A stretch of 64,000 bases of DNA from an uncultured Maricaulis sp. Lineage in GTDB: Bacteria > Pseudomonadota > Alphaproteobacteria > Caulobacterales > Maricaulaceae. Both the position numbers and the translations under genes were made by a program. Shown in pieces: positions 54,970-63,304 of this stretch. The stretch spans positions 28,861 through 92,860 of the forward strand of contig NZ_CAMYLS010000006.1 of the NCBI RefSeq assembly GCF_947259345.1, written 5' to 3'. The notes under the pieces are model-generated. The model was not told the DNA's origin. It did no database searches and saw nothing but the letters and a program-made list of their open reading frames with translations. Each line of letters opens with the position of its first letter. The stretch's first letter is position 1.

Positions 54970-55063
54970 TTTCAGGACCTTCCGCAACATCGCTTGAGAT
55001 GGGACGTCGCGACGTGCGGTGTTGGCGCATCACGCCGGCTTTTAATTCCGCCAACACGTCATC

Positions 55064-55168
55064 ACCGTTACCCCCGGCCTGTCCGGGGGGCCTCGTCCAG
55101 CCTTTCGACGGGGTAGCGCAGGTCCCCCGGATCGCGGCGTTGCCGCGACCGGGGGATGACGACGGTGT
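55064..55168. repeat. REP-type palindromic element, divergent copy 3
   Basis: About 105 bases with outer CACCGT and ACGGTG arms, a left hairpin CCCCCGG-cctgt-CCGGGGG (55072-55090) and a right hairpin with a 14-bp stem and one bulge (55125-55156, loop GTT). The plan (outer arms plus two hairpins, right side ending GGGGATGACG) follows copies 1 and 2, but the sequence is less similar. Confidence 0.5.
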
Positions 55169-55237
55169 GGGAGCGAAGAGGCCGGCGCCTCGGCACACAC
55201 CACCAGCTCCGCACGCGATTGCGGCGGAGGTGGGAGG

Positions 55238-55313
55238 AAGCGGGATGCCGGCGGACACCGGGGTGTCCGTGTGGCTGGTCTGCGGTGTCCGTGGTGTCCT
55301 CGGCATCCCGCTT
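55238..55313. repeat. Long inverted repeat with 22-base arms
   Basis: AAGCGGGATGCCG (55238-55250) pairs with CGGCATCCCGCTT (55301-55313), and the stem continues inward with GGACACC (55253-55259) and GGTGTCC (55293-55299). GGTGTCC occurs twice more in the loop, allowing alternative pairings. Confidence 0.65.
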
Positions 55314-55564
55314 GCGGAGGTTTCCCGGGCTGTCTCCACCCCGATTCCAATGCGCCAGGTAGATGGGGTCGGTCGTTTAGTGCCCCGCGACCTGGTCGCA
55401 CGCCCTGCCGGAGCATCGGGATGTCATCCCCGAGGCGCGGACAGGCTCCGCTCGTTTCCGGGCACAAGTGACAGGGCCCGTGCCTCCCATCCCGAAAACC
55501 GAGGGCATTATCGCTTGGGAAGGAGGGGCGGGGATAAGTTTTGTGAAAATTTCCGCCCCACCCA

Positions 55565-55670
55565 CCGTCATCCCGGCGAAGGCCGGGACCCAGTCTTCGA
55601 CGCAAGCTGTTGCCAGGATTGGCGAAATCGGGCCTGCGAAACTGGGTCCTGACTTGCGTCAGGATGACGG
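55565..55670. repeat. REP-type palindromic element, copy 2
   Basis: 106 bases. Outer arms CCGTCATCC (55565-55573) and GGATGACGG (55662-55670) are identical to copy 1. Inner GGACCCAGT/ACTGGGTCC and side hairpins CCCGGC-gaag-GCCGGG and CCTGAC-ttgc-GTCAGG keep pairing despite base changes relative to copy 1, which argues that the fold matters. Confidence 0.75.
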
Positions 55671-55825
55671 TTTTAGGGCGCGAGGTGGGGGATAAGTTGC
55701 CCTTCCGCCGCGCCGCCATTCCACAAAATGGAAAATCGGGTCTTCGCCGAGACTTGCTTGACCTTGATGCCATACCGCCCCAGCTTCTCGACGAATTTAC
55801 GGGGCAAACGCCGGGGGAGAGTTTC

Positions 55826-57541
55826 ATGCGTCTTGGGCATCTGGCATTGGGATTGGCCGCATTGGCGGTCGCGGCGTGTTCGTCTGAGGAGGAGGTCGCC
55901 TTTGAGCCTGTGCCGGCAGAGGATCTGGTCCGCACGATCGGGCAGGGCGAGCTTGTGGGTTTCGAGACGGAGAGTGGTGCGGCCGCCTGGATGGCGGTGC
56001 CCTATGCCGCGCCACCAGTCGGTAATCTGCGTTGGCGGGCACCGCGTCCGCCACTGGCTTTCGAGGCGCGGCTTGAAGCGCTCGAGGCCGGGCCGGTCTG
56101 CCCCCAGGTGACCAATAATCTCAGTGCCGGCGAGACTTACGAGATCGGCGAGTTGATCGGCTCGGAGGATTGTCTGACGCTCGATATCTATGCCCCGCGC
56201 GATGTGCGGCCGGATGAGGCCCTGCCGGTGATGATGTGGATCCATGGCGGCGCCAATACCTGGGGCTCGTCCTCCGCCTATGACGGATCCGAACTGGCCA
56301 GGCTGCAGGGTGTGATCGTGGTCTCGGTGCAATACCGGCTCGGGCCGCTGGGCTTCCTGGCCCATCCGGAGCTGCGCGCCGATGCCGAGATCCCCGATGA
56401 TGCAGCCGCCAATTATGCATTGCTCGACCTGGTTGCGGCGCTGCAATGGATCAGTGGCAATATCGACACCTTCGGGGGCGACCCCAATCGCGTCACCGTG
56501 TTCGGCGAGAGTGCCGGCGCTTATAATATTGCCGGTCTGATGGCGACGCCGCAGGCGCGCGGCCTTTTTCACAGGGCGATCATGCAGAGCGGCGGCACGG
56601 CGTCGGTTCCGCTGGAGATTGCCGAACAGGGCGGGGGCAATGATGCCGTCGCCGGCCTGGCCGCCGCGATCGCGATTGCTGGTGAAGGTGCCGATGGTGC
56701 GGCCCTGCGGCGCGCGTCGCTGGAGGCTGTGTATGCCGCCTATCGGGACGAGGACGGTGAGCTGACCTCCATGCCGCGCATGATCGAGGATGGCGTGACC
56801 CTGCCGGAAGGCGGCATTCTCGCCGCGGCGGAAACGCCCGGCGGTTTCGCCGATGTGCCGCTGATCACCGGCACCAATCGTGACGAGATGAAGCTCTATA
56901 CGGTATTCGATCCGCGTTTGACGCGGCGACTGGGTCCGCTGGTCTGGCCAAAGGGGGAGGATCGCTATGAGGCGGCGGTCGAATATCCCTCGCGCATCTG
57001 GCGCTATAATGCCGTCGATGGTCTGCTCAACCGCCTGGCCGCCAATGGCCGCACCGATCTCTGGGCCTATCGCTTTGACTGGGATGAGGGCGGTTCGGTC
57101 CTGGTGACCGATACCAGCGTCCTGCTCGGAGCCTCCCATGCGATGGAGATTCCCTTCGTCTTCAACCATTTCGAGCTCTTCGGCTCCTTCGACAGCGTGC
57201 TCTTCAATGCCCGCAACGAAGTCGGGCGACTGGAGCTGGCCGATACGATGGGCGCCTATTGGGCGCAGTTCGCGGCCACCGGCGAGCCCGGTGACGGGAT
57301 CGGCATGGGGCCGGACTGGCCGCAATGGACGGATACCGGCGCGGCCCTGCGCTTTGACACGCTCGATGACGGCGGAACCGAGGTCTTCTCCCGTACGGAG
57401 TCACCGCTGGCGATCGCCAGTGACCTGGCCAGCGATGAGCGCATTGATGACGAGGCGCGATGCCGGATTGCGCGCGGCATTGTCGGGCGCCAGCCCAGCC
57501 TGGCCGATGCCTTCCAGGCCGCGATGACCTGCGAGCCCTGA
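55826..57541 (+). CDS. Type-B carboxylesterase, lipoprotein
   Basis: 571 residues from the ATG at 55826 (GGGGGAGAG upstream). The leader ends VAACSS, a lipobox. The oxyanion motif is WIHGGANTWG, the nucleophile Ser229 is in FGESAGAY, and the catalytic His438 is in GASHAMEIPF. SEDCLTLDIYAP is the second family signature. It hydrolyses carboxylic esters at the cell envelope; the substrate is unknown. A longer in-frame ORF upstream runs through repeat DNA and is not used. Confidence 0.92.
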   Translation: MRLGHLALGLAALAVAACSSEEEVAFEPVPAEDLVRTIGQGELVGFETESGAAAWMAVPYAAPPVGNLRWRAPRPPLAFEARLEALEAGPVCPQVTNNLSAGETYEIGELIGSEDCLTLDIYAPRDVRPDEALPVMMWIHGGANTWGSSSAYDGSELARLQGVIVVSVQYRLGPLGFLAHPELRADAEIPDDAAANYALLDLVAALQWISGNIDTFGGDPNRVTVFGESAGAYNIAGLMATPQARGLFHRAIMQSGGTASVPLEIAEQGGGNDAVAGLAAAIAIAGEGADGAALRRASLEAVYAAYRDEDGELTSMPRMIEDGVTLPEGGILAAAETPGGFADVPLITGTNRDEMKLYTVFDPRLTRRLGPLVWPKGEDRYEAAVEYPSRIWRYNAVDGLLNRLAANGRTDLWAYRFDWDEGGSVLVTDTSVLLGASHAMEIPFVFNHFELFGSFDSVLFNARNEVGRLELADTMGAYWAQFAATGEPGDGIGMGPDWPQWTDTGAALRFDTLDDGGTEVFSRTESPLAIASDLASDERIDDEARCRIARGIVGRQPSLADAFQAAMTCEP

Positions 57542-57644
57542 CCAACGTGTGGCAGTCTGGCTCATCATAGAGCATTTATTGGTGTTTCTGCCTCATAATA
57601 TGTCAAGGTCGAGACTTGTTTGTCGCTCGAGGGCGTGAGGTCGA

Positions 57645-58112
57645 ATGCGTGAGCTGGATGAGTATGATCGAGCCATTCTGCGGACATTGCAGCGTCGCGG
57701 CCGGATTTCGCATGTCGATCTGGCCGAGGAGATCGGCTTGTCCAAGACGCCCACCCAGCGCCGTGTGAGGATGCTGGAAGGGGCTGGGTTGATCAGTCAC
57801 TACGTAGCGGTGCTGGACCCGGCCGCCCTCGGCCTTCATTTCTGCGCCTGGGTGATGATCCGCCTGGGCAAGCATCGTGCGGAGACCGTGGCGGATTTCC
57901 TCGCGGCGGTGGACCGCAATGCAATGATCACCGAGTGCTGCCTGGTGACCGGCTCCGCCGACTACATGATCAAGGTGCACGCGCGTGACATCGCCGATTA
58001 TCGCGATTTCATGATGTCCGATCTGGTCAAGCTGCCGGGGGTTACAGAGGTAACCACCCATGTGGTCCTTGAGGAACCAAAGAAGACGACTTCTCTGCCG
58101 CTGCCTCGCTAG
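57645..58112 (+). CDS. Lrp/AsnC-family transcriptional regulator
   Basis: 155 residues. The helix-turn-helix is at about 5-55 (DRAILRTLQRRGRISHVDLAEEIGLSKTP is the full pattern, split as LRTLQRRGRISHVDLAEEIG) and the RAM effector domain fills the C-terminal half (ADYMIKVHARDIADYRDF, PGVTEVTTHVVLEE). Such proteins sense amino acids. Its 3' end overlaps the convergent leucine-type dehydrogenase by 71 bases, and it is likely the local regulator of that gene. Confidence 0.92.
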   Translation: MRELDEYDRAILRTLQRRGRISHVDLAEEIGLSKTPTQRRVRMLEGAGLISHYVAVLDPAALGLHFCAWVMIRLGKHRAETVADFLAAVDRNAMITECCLVTGSADYMIKVHARDIADYRDFMMSDLVKLPGVTEVTTHVVLEEPKKTTSLPLPR

Positions 58113-59160
58113 CCGCGATACCGTCTTCCAGGCGGTTCGAGACAAATGTCTCGCACACGTCGATAACCGGCAGATCCAGCGTCTCGGCCTGCTTGAGATA
58201 GCCGGCGACAAGGTCGAACATTCGGTTGATCTCGGTCTTGACCGCTGCCGGGTCGAAAGCCACGAGGCCGCGTCGGGCCTTGTGTTCACCCGCGCCCGCC
58301 AGCAATCCTCCCGCGTTCGCGAGATAGTCGGGTACATATGTAATGCCGCGGGCCTGCAGATGGCGGCCAAGCGATGTCTCTGCCAGCTGGTTATTGGCGG
58401 CGCCGACGATGATGTCTGCCGTGATCGAGTTGACCGTGTCGGCTGTGATGACCGGGCCGAGTGCGCAGGGGCAGAATATCTCGCACGGGGTCGCGATCGC
58501 GCGGGCCGGATCAATCACACGGGCGGCGTAGCGCTCGGCCAGCGCGTGGGCGGAGCGCGGGTCGATATCGCATATGGAGAGGACAGCGCCCTCGCCGTGG
58601 AGCAATTCCGCCAGCGCCATGCCGACTGAGCCCGCGCCCTGAATCAAGACACGGCGGTCACGTAGCACGGTGGAGCCATAGCGGTGCAGGGCCGAGGCCT
58701 TCATGGCCCGGAACACGCCCAGAGCCGTGTACGGCGCCGGATTGCCGCAACCGTCCGGCGTGCCGACCACATGGCGTGTCTCGCGGCTCAGGGTGGCGAT
58801 ATCAGCAAGTCTCATATTGACGTCCTCGCCGCCGATATAGACGCCCTTGAGCGAGTTGATGGCCTCGCCGAGTGCCTTCCAGAGTGCGGGCGATTTGATC
58901 CTGGACGGGTCACCCCGCAGGACGGTTTTGCCCCCGCAATAAGGCAGGTTGAGTGCAGCCGCCTTACGCGCCATGGCGAAAGCCAGCCGTTCGGCATCGG
59001 CGTCGGCCTCAGCGTCGGACGCGTAGGGCAGAATGCGGATTCCGCCCAGGCCGGGGCGATTGAGCGCTCCGTAAAGAGCGATGCGGGCATTGAGGCCTGA
59101 GGCGTCATCCCGGAACTGATACATGGCGGAGCGGTGTGCGAATGGGCGCGTTGTGAACAT
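58042..59160 (-). CDS. Leucine/phenylalanine/valine-type amino acid dehydrogenase
   Basis: 372 residues from the ATG at 59160 (GGGAGGT upstream). The substrate-binding motif with catalytic Lys is in LPYCGGKTVLRGDP, TPDGCGNPAPYTALGVF is the second family signature, and the NAD fold follows with IQGAGSVGMALAELL. It would oxidatively deaminate branched-chain or aromatic amino acids to 2-oxo acids. The last ~24 residues are encoded in the overlap with the Lrp gene. Lrp control is likely. Confidence 0.9.
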   Translation of the reverse strand: MFTTRPFAHRSAMYQFRDDASGLNARIALYGALNRPGLGGIRILPYASDAEADADAERLAFAMARKAAALNLPYCGGKTVLRGDPSRIKSPALWKALGEAINSLKGVYIGGEDVNMRLADIATLSRETRHVVGTPDGCGNPAPYTALGVFRAMKASALHRYGSTVLRDRRVLIQGAGSVGMALAELLHGEGAVLSICDIDPRSAHALAERYAARVIDPARAIATPCEIFCPCALGPVITADTVNSITADIIVGAANNQLAETSLGRHLQARGITYVPDYLANAGGLLAGAGEHKARRGLVAFDPAAVKTEINRMFDLVAGYLKQAETLDLPVIDVCETFVSNRLEDGIAASEAAAEKSSSLVPQGPHGWLPL

Positions 59161-59208
59161 GGCGACCTCCCTTTGCGCAGAGGGTTGCTCAACTTCGCTG
59201 GGTATAAT

Positions 59209-59253
59209 GGGCAATCATCACTAAAATTTGGGATTGTGATGGGTATTTTGCCC
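59209..59253 (-). promoter_or_regulatory. Imperfect palindrome upstream of the amino acid dehydrogenase gene
   Basis: GGGCAA (59209-59214) and TTGCCC (59248-59253) flank ATCAC (59217-59221) and GTGAT (59236-59240), with an A/T-rich centre (TAAAATTT). It is 49-93 bases before the start, and a symmetric A/T-centred site suits an Lrp/AsnC protein. The two arm pairs are not exactly concentric. Confidence 0.4.
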
Positions 59254-59390
59254 AAGGTTATGCCGGTTATATAGACGTAGCGATCTCTTGGGCGGCCGGC
59301 GCTGCATTGCAACAAGCGACTGGCCGAGAGCGACGTGATGGCTATGCTGTGCGGGGCGGGCATTCGGCCCGGCCGTGATTCGGTGTGGTC

Positions 59391-61262
59391 ATGGATACTC
59401 TCCTCTTGCAAGCGGCGATCTATCTCGGGGCCGGCGTGATCGCCGTTCCGATCGCGCACCGGCTCGGCCTGGGCTCGGTTCTCGGTTATCTGCTGGCCGG
59501 TGTGGCGATCGCGCCGCTTCTGGACTGGGTCGGATCGGATCCGGAGAGCGTCCAGCACTTCGCCGAGTTCGGCGTCGTGATGATGCTTTTCCTCGTCGGG
59601 CTGGAATTGCAGCCGCGCCTGCTCTGGGACTTGCGCATGCGCCTGTTCGGGCTCGGCGGGCTTCAGGTCGCCCTGACCACGGCGGCGGTCGCGGCCTTCT
59701 GCCTGGCGATCGGGCTCGACTGGCGCCTGGCGATCGCGCTGGGCCTTATCTTCGCGCTCTCCTCGACGGCCATTGTTCTGCAGACGCTGGGGGAGAAGGG
59801 CTGGTTGCGGACCGAGGGCGGTCAGTCGGCCTTTTCCGTCCTGCTCTTCCAGGACATCGCCGTCATTCCGATGCTCGCCTTGATGCCGTTTCTCGCCATG
59901 CCGGGCGGCGAAAGTCTTGTGGCTGACGCTGCGGGGCACGGGGCAGGGGACACACCTTTCTCTCACCTGCCCGCCTGGGCCCAGGGCCTGGTCACGCTCG
60001 GTGTGGTGGGGGCCATCGTTCTGGGCGGTCGCTATCTGACACGGCCCGCCTTCCGGATCATCGCGCGCACCGGATTGCACGAACTTTTTTTCTCGGCGGC
60101 GCTGTTCCTGGTGATCGGGATTGCGGTGCTGATGAGTGCGGTCGGCCTGTCGCCAGCGCTGGGGACTTTCCTCGCGGGTGTGCTGCTGGCCGAAAGCGAG
60201 TACCGGCACGAATTGGTCAGCGATCTGGAGCCGTTCAAGGGCTTATTGCTCGGCGTTTTCTTCATCACGGTCGGGGCCGGGATGGAGTTCGACCTTCTGG
60301 CGGGCAATCCGGGATTGATCATCGGCCTGACGGTGGCCCTGATCGGTGTGAAGGGCCTGATCCTTCTCGGGCTGGCGTTTGCTTTCCGCATGAAGGGGCG
60401 CGCGCGCTGGCTCTTCACCTTCTCGCTGGCCCAGAGCGGTGAGTTCGGCTTCGTGCTGCTGGCCTTTGCGGGCGGTGTGGATGTCATCCCGGACGAAGTT
60501 GCCGGGATTGCCGGGCTGATCGTGGCCTTGTCGATGATGGCCACGCCCTTGATCATGATCGTGTTCGAGCGCTGGGTATCGCCGCGCGTGCGCCGTCCCG
60601 CCGGTCCGGAGCGCGAGGAAGACACGATCGAGGAGGAGGCCCCGGTCATCATCGCCGGCATGGGTCGCTTCGGTCAGATCATCCAGCGCCTCCTGGTCAT
60701 GGATGGCTACAAGCCGGTGGTTCTGGACAATTCCGCCGAGCATATCGACGGGCTCCGCAAGTTCGGCATCCAGGTCTATTACGGCAATGCCATGCGACCG
60801 GGATTGCTGGAGGCCGCCGGGATCGCCCGCGCCAAGCTGCTGGTCGTCTGTACGGACAATCGCGAGCGAGCGGTGGAGCTCGTGCATCACGTCAAGCAGC
60901 GCTATCCCCACGTCTACATCATCGCGCGGGCCGCCAGCCGCGAGCATGTCTACCAATTGCGGGCGGCCGGCGTTGATCTGGCCATTCGTGAAATGTTTGG
61001 GTCATCGCTTGAAGCGGCCCAGCGCTCCCTGGTTGTTCTGGGCGAAAGCGAGGCCCGAGCGAAACGCAAGACGGACGCCTTCGCCCGGCACGACGAGGAA
61101 AGCCTGCAGCAGCTCTTTGAGGTCTGGGACGCAGATACCGACGTGTTCGACAATGAGGCCTATGTCGAGAAGGCGCGCTCGCGGGTTGTTTCTCTTGCCG
61201 AGATCATGGCTGAGGATATAGGCGACCCGGACGATGATCCGGATCGTCAAACCGACATTTGA
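59391..61262 (+). CDS. CPA2-family cation:proton antiporter (KefB/KefC-like)
   Basis: 623 residues from the ATG at 59391; a GTG at 59385 is an alternative. About twelve to thirteen membrane helices (about 1-395) with GLGSVLGYLLAGVAI and LPFLALGTFLAG-like segments (ALGTFLAGVLLAESEYRHE), then a TrkA-N/RCK domain from about 418 (IIAGMGRFGQIIQRLL) binding nucleotide, and a short cytoplasmic tail. It moves K+ or Na+ against protons. No ancillary KefF/KefG gene lies adjacent. Confidence 0.9.
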   Translation: MDTLLLQAAIYLGAGVIAVPIAHRLGLGSVLGYLLAGVAIAPLLDWVGSDPESVQHFAEFGVVMMLFLVGLELQPRLLWDLRMRLFGLGGLQVALTTAAVAAFCLAIGLDWRLAIALGLIFALSSTAIVLQTLGEKGWLRTEGGQSAFSVLLFQDIAVIPMLALMPFLAMPGGESLVADAAGHGAGDTPFSHLPAWAQGLVTLGVVGAIVLGGRYLTRPAFRIIARTGLHELFFSAALFLVIGIAVLMSAVGLSPALGTFLAGVLLAESEYRHELVSDLEPFKGLLLGVFFITVGAGMEFDLLAGNPGLIIGLTVALIGVKGLILLGLAFAFRMKGRARWLFTFSLAQSGEFGFVLLAFAGGVDVIPDEVAGIAGLIVALSMMATPLIMIVFERWVSPRVRRPAGPEREEDTIEEEAPVIIAGMGRFGQIIQRLLVMDGYKPVVLDNSAEHIDGLRKFGIQVYYGNAMRPGLLEAAGIARAKLLVVCTDNRERAVELVHHVKQRYPHVYIIARAASREHVYQLRAAGVDLAIREMFGSSLEAAQRSLVVLGESEARAKRKTDAFARHDEESLQQLFEVWDADTDVFDNEAYVEKARSRVVSLAEIMAEDIGDPDDDPDRQTDI

Positions 61263-61352
61263 GCTGATTTGGCTGACGGGACTGACTCCGAAACGGGTTA
61301 CAGGGCGCGCCGAAAAGGTTAACGTGCGGGCAGCGGCAAGGGGGGCGCCTGC

Positions 61353-62981
61353 GTGATTCGGTATTGGCATGAAATCGCGATTGCCAGCATGGCAATGTGC
61401 ACGCTCGCCGGTGCATCTGTCGCGGCCTTGCAGGATGCCGAGCTGGCCACCCAGGACACGGCTGCAGAGGCGGCGCGCGTCGAGGAATTGGCCAGTGAAC
61501 CGGCTCGACGCATGGCTGATATCGAGCATTGGGCGCGGCAGATCGGTGGCTGGACGGAGGGCCATCGCGAGGCGTTGGCGCTCGAACTTTTCGAGGCTCC
61601 CAGCCACGGCCTGCCGGATCTGGACACCTACGCCAACGCGATCCTTGATCCCACCCGGCCGGTCGGCGACCGGGACAGGCTGGCGAGTATCGCCTACCTG
61701 ACATTCGCCGGCTGGCTCGAATACGGCTTGCTGGACCCGGAGACACGGACGCCGCGCCGCTTGTTTGATGATGAGGCGGAGCAGCTCGTCCGCCGCATTG
61801 GCTGGGCTTTCGAGGCCGGTGATGTCGGGCAGGCCATTTCGGACAGCGTGCCGCGCGTGCGCGACTATGCGGCGTTGCGGCGAGAAATGATGCGTGTCCT
61901 GGCCGTCACGCCGATCTGGGCCGGCGTTGACGCCGGTCCGTCCTTGCATCTCGGCGATGAAGGACGCCGCGTGGATCAGCTGCGCACCCGACTGATGGCC
62001 GAGGGCTTGCTGGACGGGGATTGGCAGGAGGGAGAGCCCTATGATCTCCGCCTGGAAACTGCCGTGCGCCGCTTTCAGGGCCGAGCTAATCTCACGCCCA
62101 GTGGACGCATGGACCAGGTCACGCTGCGCCAGTTGAACCTGCCCCCGGACCGCCGAATTGGCCAATTGATGGCCAATCTCGAGCAGCGCCGTTGGCGGAC
62201 ACGCGATCTGGGTCGGCGCCATATCTGGGTCAATCTCGCCGATTTCCGGTTGGAGGCTTGGGAGGACGGGCAGCTCGCGCGCGAACATGAAGTCATGGTC
62301 GGTCGCCAAGCGAGCTCCACGCCGGAATTCTCTGAGGAAATGCGTTACATCGTGCTCAATCCCTGGTGGGGGTTGCCGACCAGTTCCGCTCGGCCGCGCT
62401 TCCAGTCCTTCCGGCGAAATCCGGGGCTGGTCCGAAGCCTCGGCTTCCAGATATACAATCGCGCCGGTGAGGCGATCTCGGTCTATGAGATCGACTGGAG
62501 CCGCTGGGGGAATGATTGGCCCTACCGAATGTCACAGCCGCCGGGACCGACCAATCCGATGGGGGAAGTGAAGTTCATTTTTCCCAACCGTCACAATATC
62601 TACATCCATGACACCACCGAGCGTGATCAGTTTGTGCGAACCCGTCGTGACTTCTCGGCGGGGTGCATCCGGGTTCAGGACCCGCTCGCGCTGGCAGCGT
62701 GGGTGCTTGAGGGGCAGGATGAGTGGGACCGCGACCGGATCGACGCGGTTGCCGCGGGATCAGCGCCCCGTGTGGTCTGGCTGGATGAGCGTATTCCCGT
62801 CCATATCGCCTATTGGACCGTCGTCGGCGACAGCGATGGCCAGGTGCGCTATCTCAATGATCTGTACAGACGCGATAGCGGGGTGATTGATGCCTATCTC
62901 GCGGCTTACGAATCTCATGCCGACCTGCCCCCTTTCCCGACACGCCTTGCGTCAAGCTCCACAGGCGCCAGTTTCGATTGA
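61353..62981 (+). CDS. L,D-transpeptidase, YcbB/LdtD-type
   Basis: 542 residues from the GTG at 61353 (AAGGGGGG six bases upstream). A signal peptide (about 1-26), a helical N-terminal domain, a peptidoglycan-binding domain at about 200-260 (LHLGDEGRRVDQLRTRLMA), and the catalytic YkuD domain with His419 in HDTTERDQF and Cys438 in SAGCIRV. Most members have S-H-G-C; here it is SAGC. It makes 3-3 peptidoglycan cross-links or attaches proteins. Confidence 0.9.
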   Translation: MIRYWHEIAIASMAMCTLAGASVAALQDAELATQDTAAEAARVEELASEPARRMADIEHWARQIGGWTEGHREALALELFEAPSHGLPDLDTYANAILDPTRPVGDRDRLASIAYLTFAGWLEYGLLDPETRTPRRLFDDEAEQLVRRIGWAFEAGDVGQAISDSVPRVRDYAALRREMMRVLAVTPIWAGVDAGPSLHLGDEGRRVDQLRTRLMAEGLLDGDWQEGEPYDLRLETAVRRFQGRANLTPSGRMDQVTLRQLNLPPDRRIGQLMANLEQRRWRTRDLGRRHIWVNLADFRLEAWEDGQLAREHEVMVGRQASSTPEFSEEMRYIVLNPWWGLPTSSARPRFQSFRRNPGLVRSLGFQIYNRAGEAISVYEIDWSRWGNDWPYRMSQPPGPTNPMGEVKFIFPNRHNIYIHDTTERDQFVRTRRDFSAGCIRVQDPLALAAWVLEGQDEWDRDRIDAVAAGSAPRVVWLDERIPVHIAYWTVVGDSDGQVRYLNDLYRRDSGVIDAYLAAYESHADLPPFPTRLASSSTGASFD

Positions 62982-63199
62982 AGACGAAGGGAGTATTGGG
63001 GGAGCGATGCATTCAAGCTACATGTCGAGGCTGGGTCGCAATATTGCCGCGTCGCGATAACATTATGATTTAATTGCGCTTTCTTTATTGCTTGAAATGT
63101 GGTTGCTTTTTGAGTGTAGCATCGCGGCAACGGGAGCAAAAATTTACACCAAATGCCTGATTTGTCTCGGTCCGGTGTAGCGCTCGCGATCTAATTGTA

Positions 63200-63223
63200 G
63201 TAGGAAATTCCGTAGGAAATGCC
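63200..63223 (+). repeat. Tandem 12-base repeat in the OmpA-like leader
   Basis: GTAGGAAATTCC (63200-63211) is followed directly by GTAGGAAATGCC (63212-63223), differing at one base. It lies about 85 bases before the start codon, so it may be a repeated protein- or RNA-binding site. Confidence 0.55.
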
Positions 63224-63280
63224 CTGTGTTCAGGGAATCCTCGTGTTCGGCATGTGGCCGAAAACGGTCAGTCACACCAA

Positions 63281-63295
63281 GGGAGCATCGCTCCC
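63281..63295 (+). promoter_or_regulatory. Hairpin abutting the ribosome binding site of the OmpA-like gene
   Basis: GGGAGC (63281-63286) and GCTCCC (63290-63295) form a 6-bp stem with loop ATC, directly followed by the ribosome binding site GGAGGGGG (63296-63303). The left arm resembles a second ribosome binding site, so the stem may tune ribosome access or protect the messenger. Confidence 0.45.
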
Positions 63296-63304
63296 GGAGG
63301 GGGA

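Larger units (their letters stand above)
54970..55825. other. 856-base noncoding gap rich in inverted repeats
   Basis: No gene could be supported between tRNA-Lys and the carboxylesterase. It holds two REP-type palindromes (55064-55168 and 55565-55670), a long inverted repeat with 22-base arms (55238-55313) and a small palindrome GGGATG-t-CATCCC (55420-55432). The last ~150 bases lead to the esterase gene and its GGGGGAGAG ribosome binding site. Confidence 0.8.
62982..63304. other. A/T-richer leader region of the OmpA-like gene
   Basis: 323 bases without a gene. The part at 63045-63135 is markedly A/T-rich compared with the window, and TTGAAA (63092-63097) with TAGCAT (63117-63122) is a weak promoter candidate with a 19-base spacer. 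A tandem 12-base repeat (63200-63223) and a hairpin next to the ribosome binding site (63281-63295) follow. Confidence 0.7.

Noticed and set aside
55064..55670. CRISPR array
   Set aside because: Repeats are few, palindromic, unevenly spaced and without uniform spacers or cas genes.
54894..55825. An integrated element at tRNA-Lys
   Set aside because: No integrase, no repeat of the tRNA 3' end, and downstream genes look native in composition.
55610..55825. N-terminal extension of the carboxylesterase
   Set aside because: The extra codons run through REP-type repeat DNA, and a proper lipoprotein signal with a good ribosome binding site begins at 55826.
62982..63304. CtrA-type sites (TTAA-N7-TTAA)
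   Set aside because: TTAA occurs singly here and in other gaps I read, but no properly spaced pair was found.
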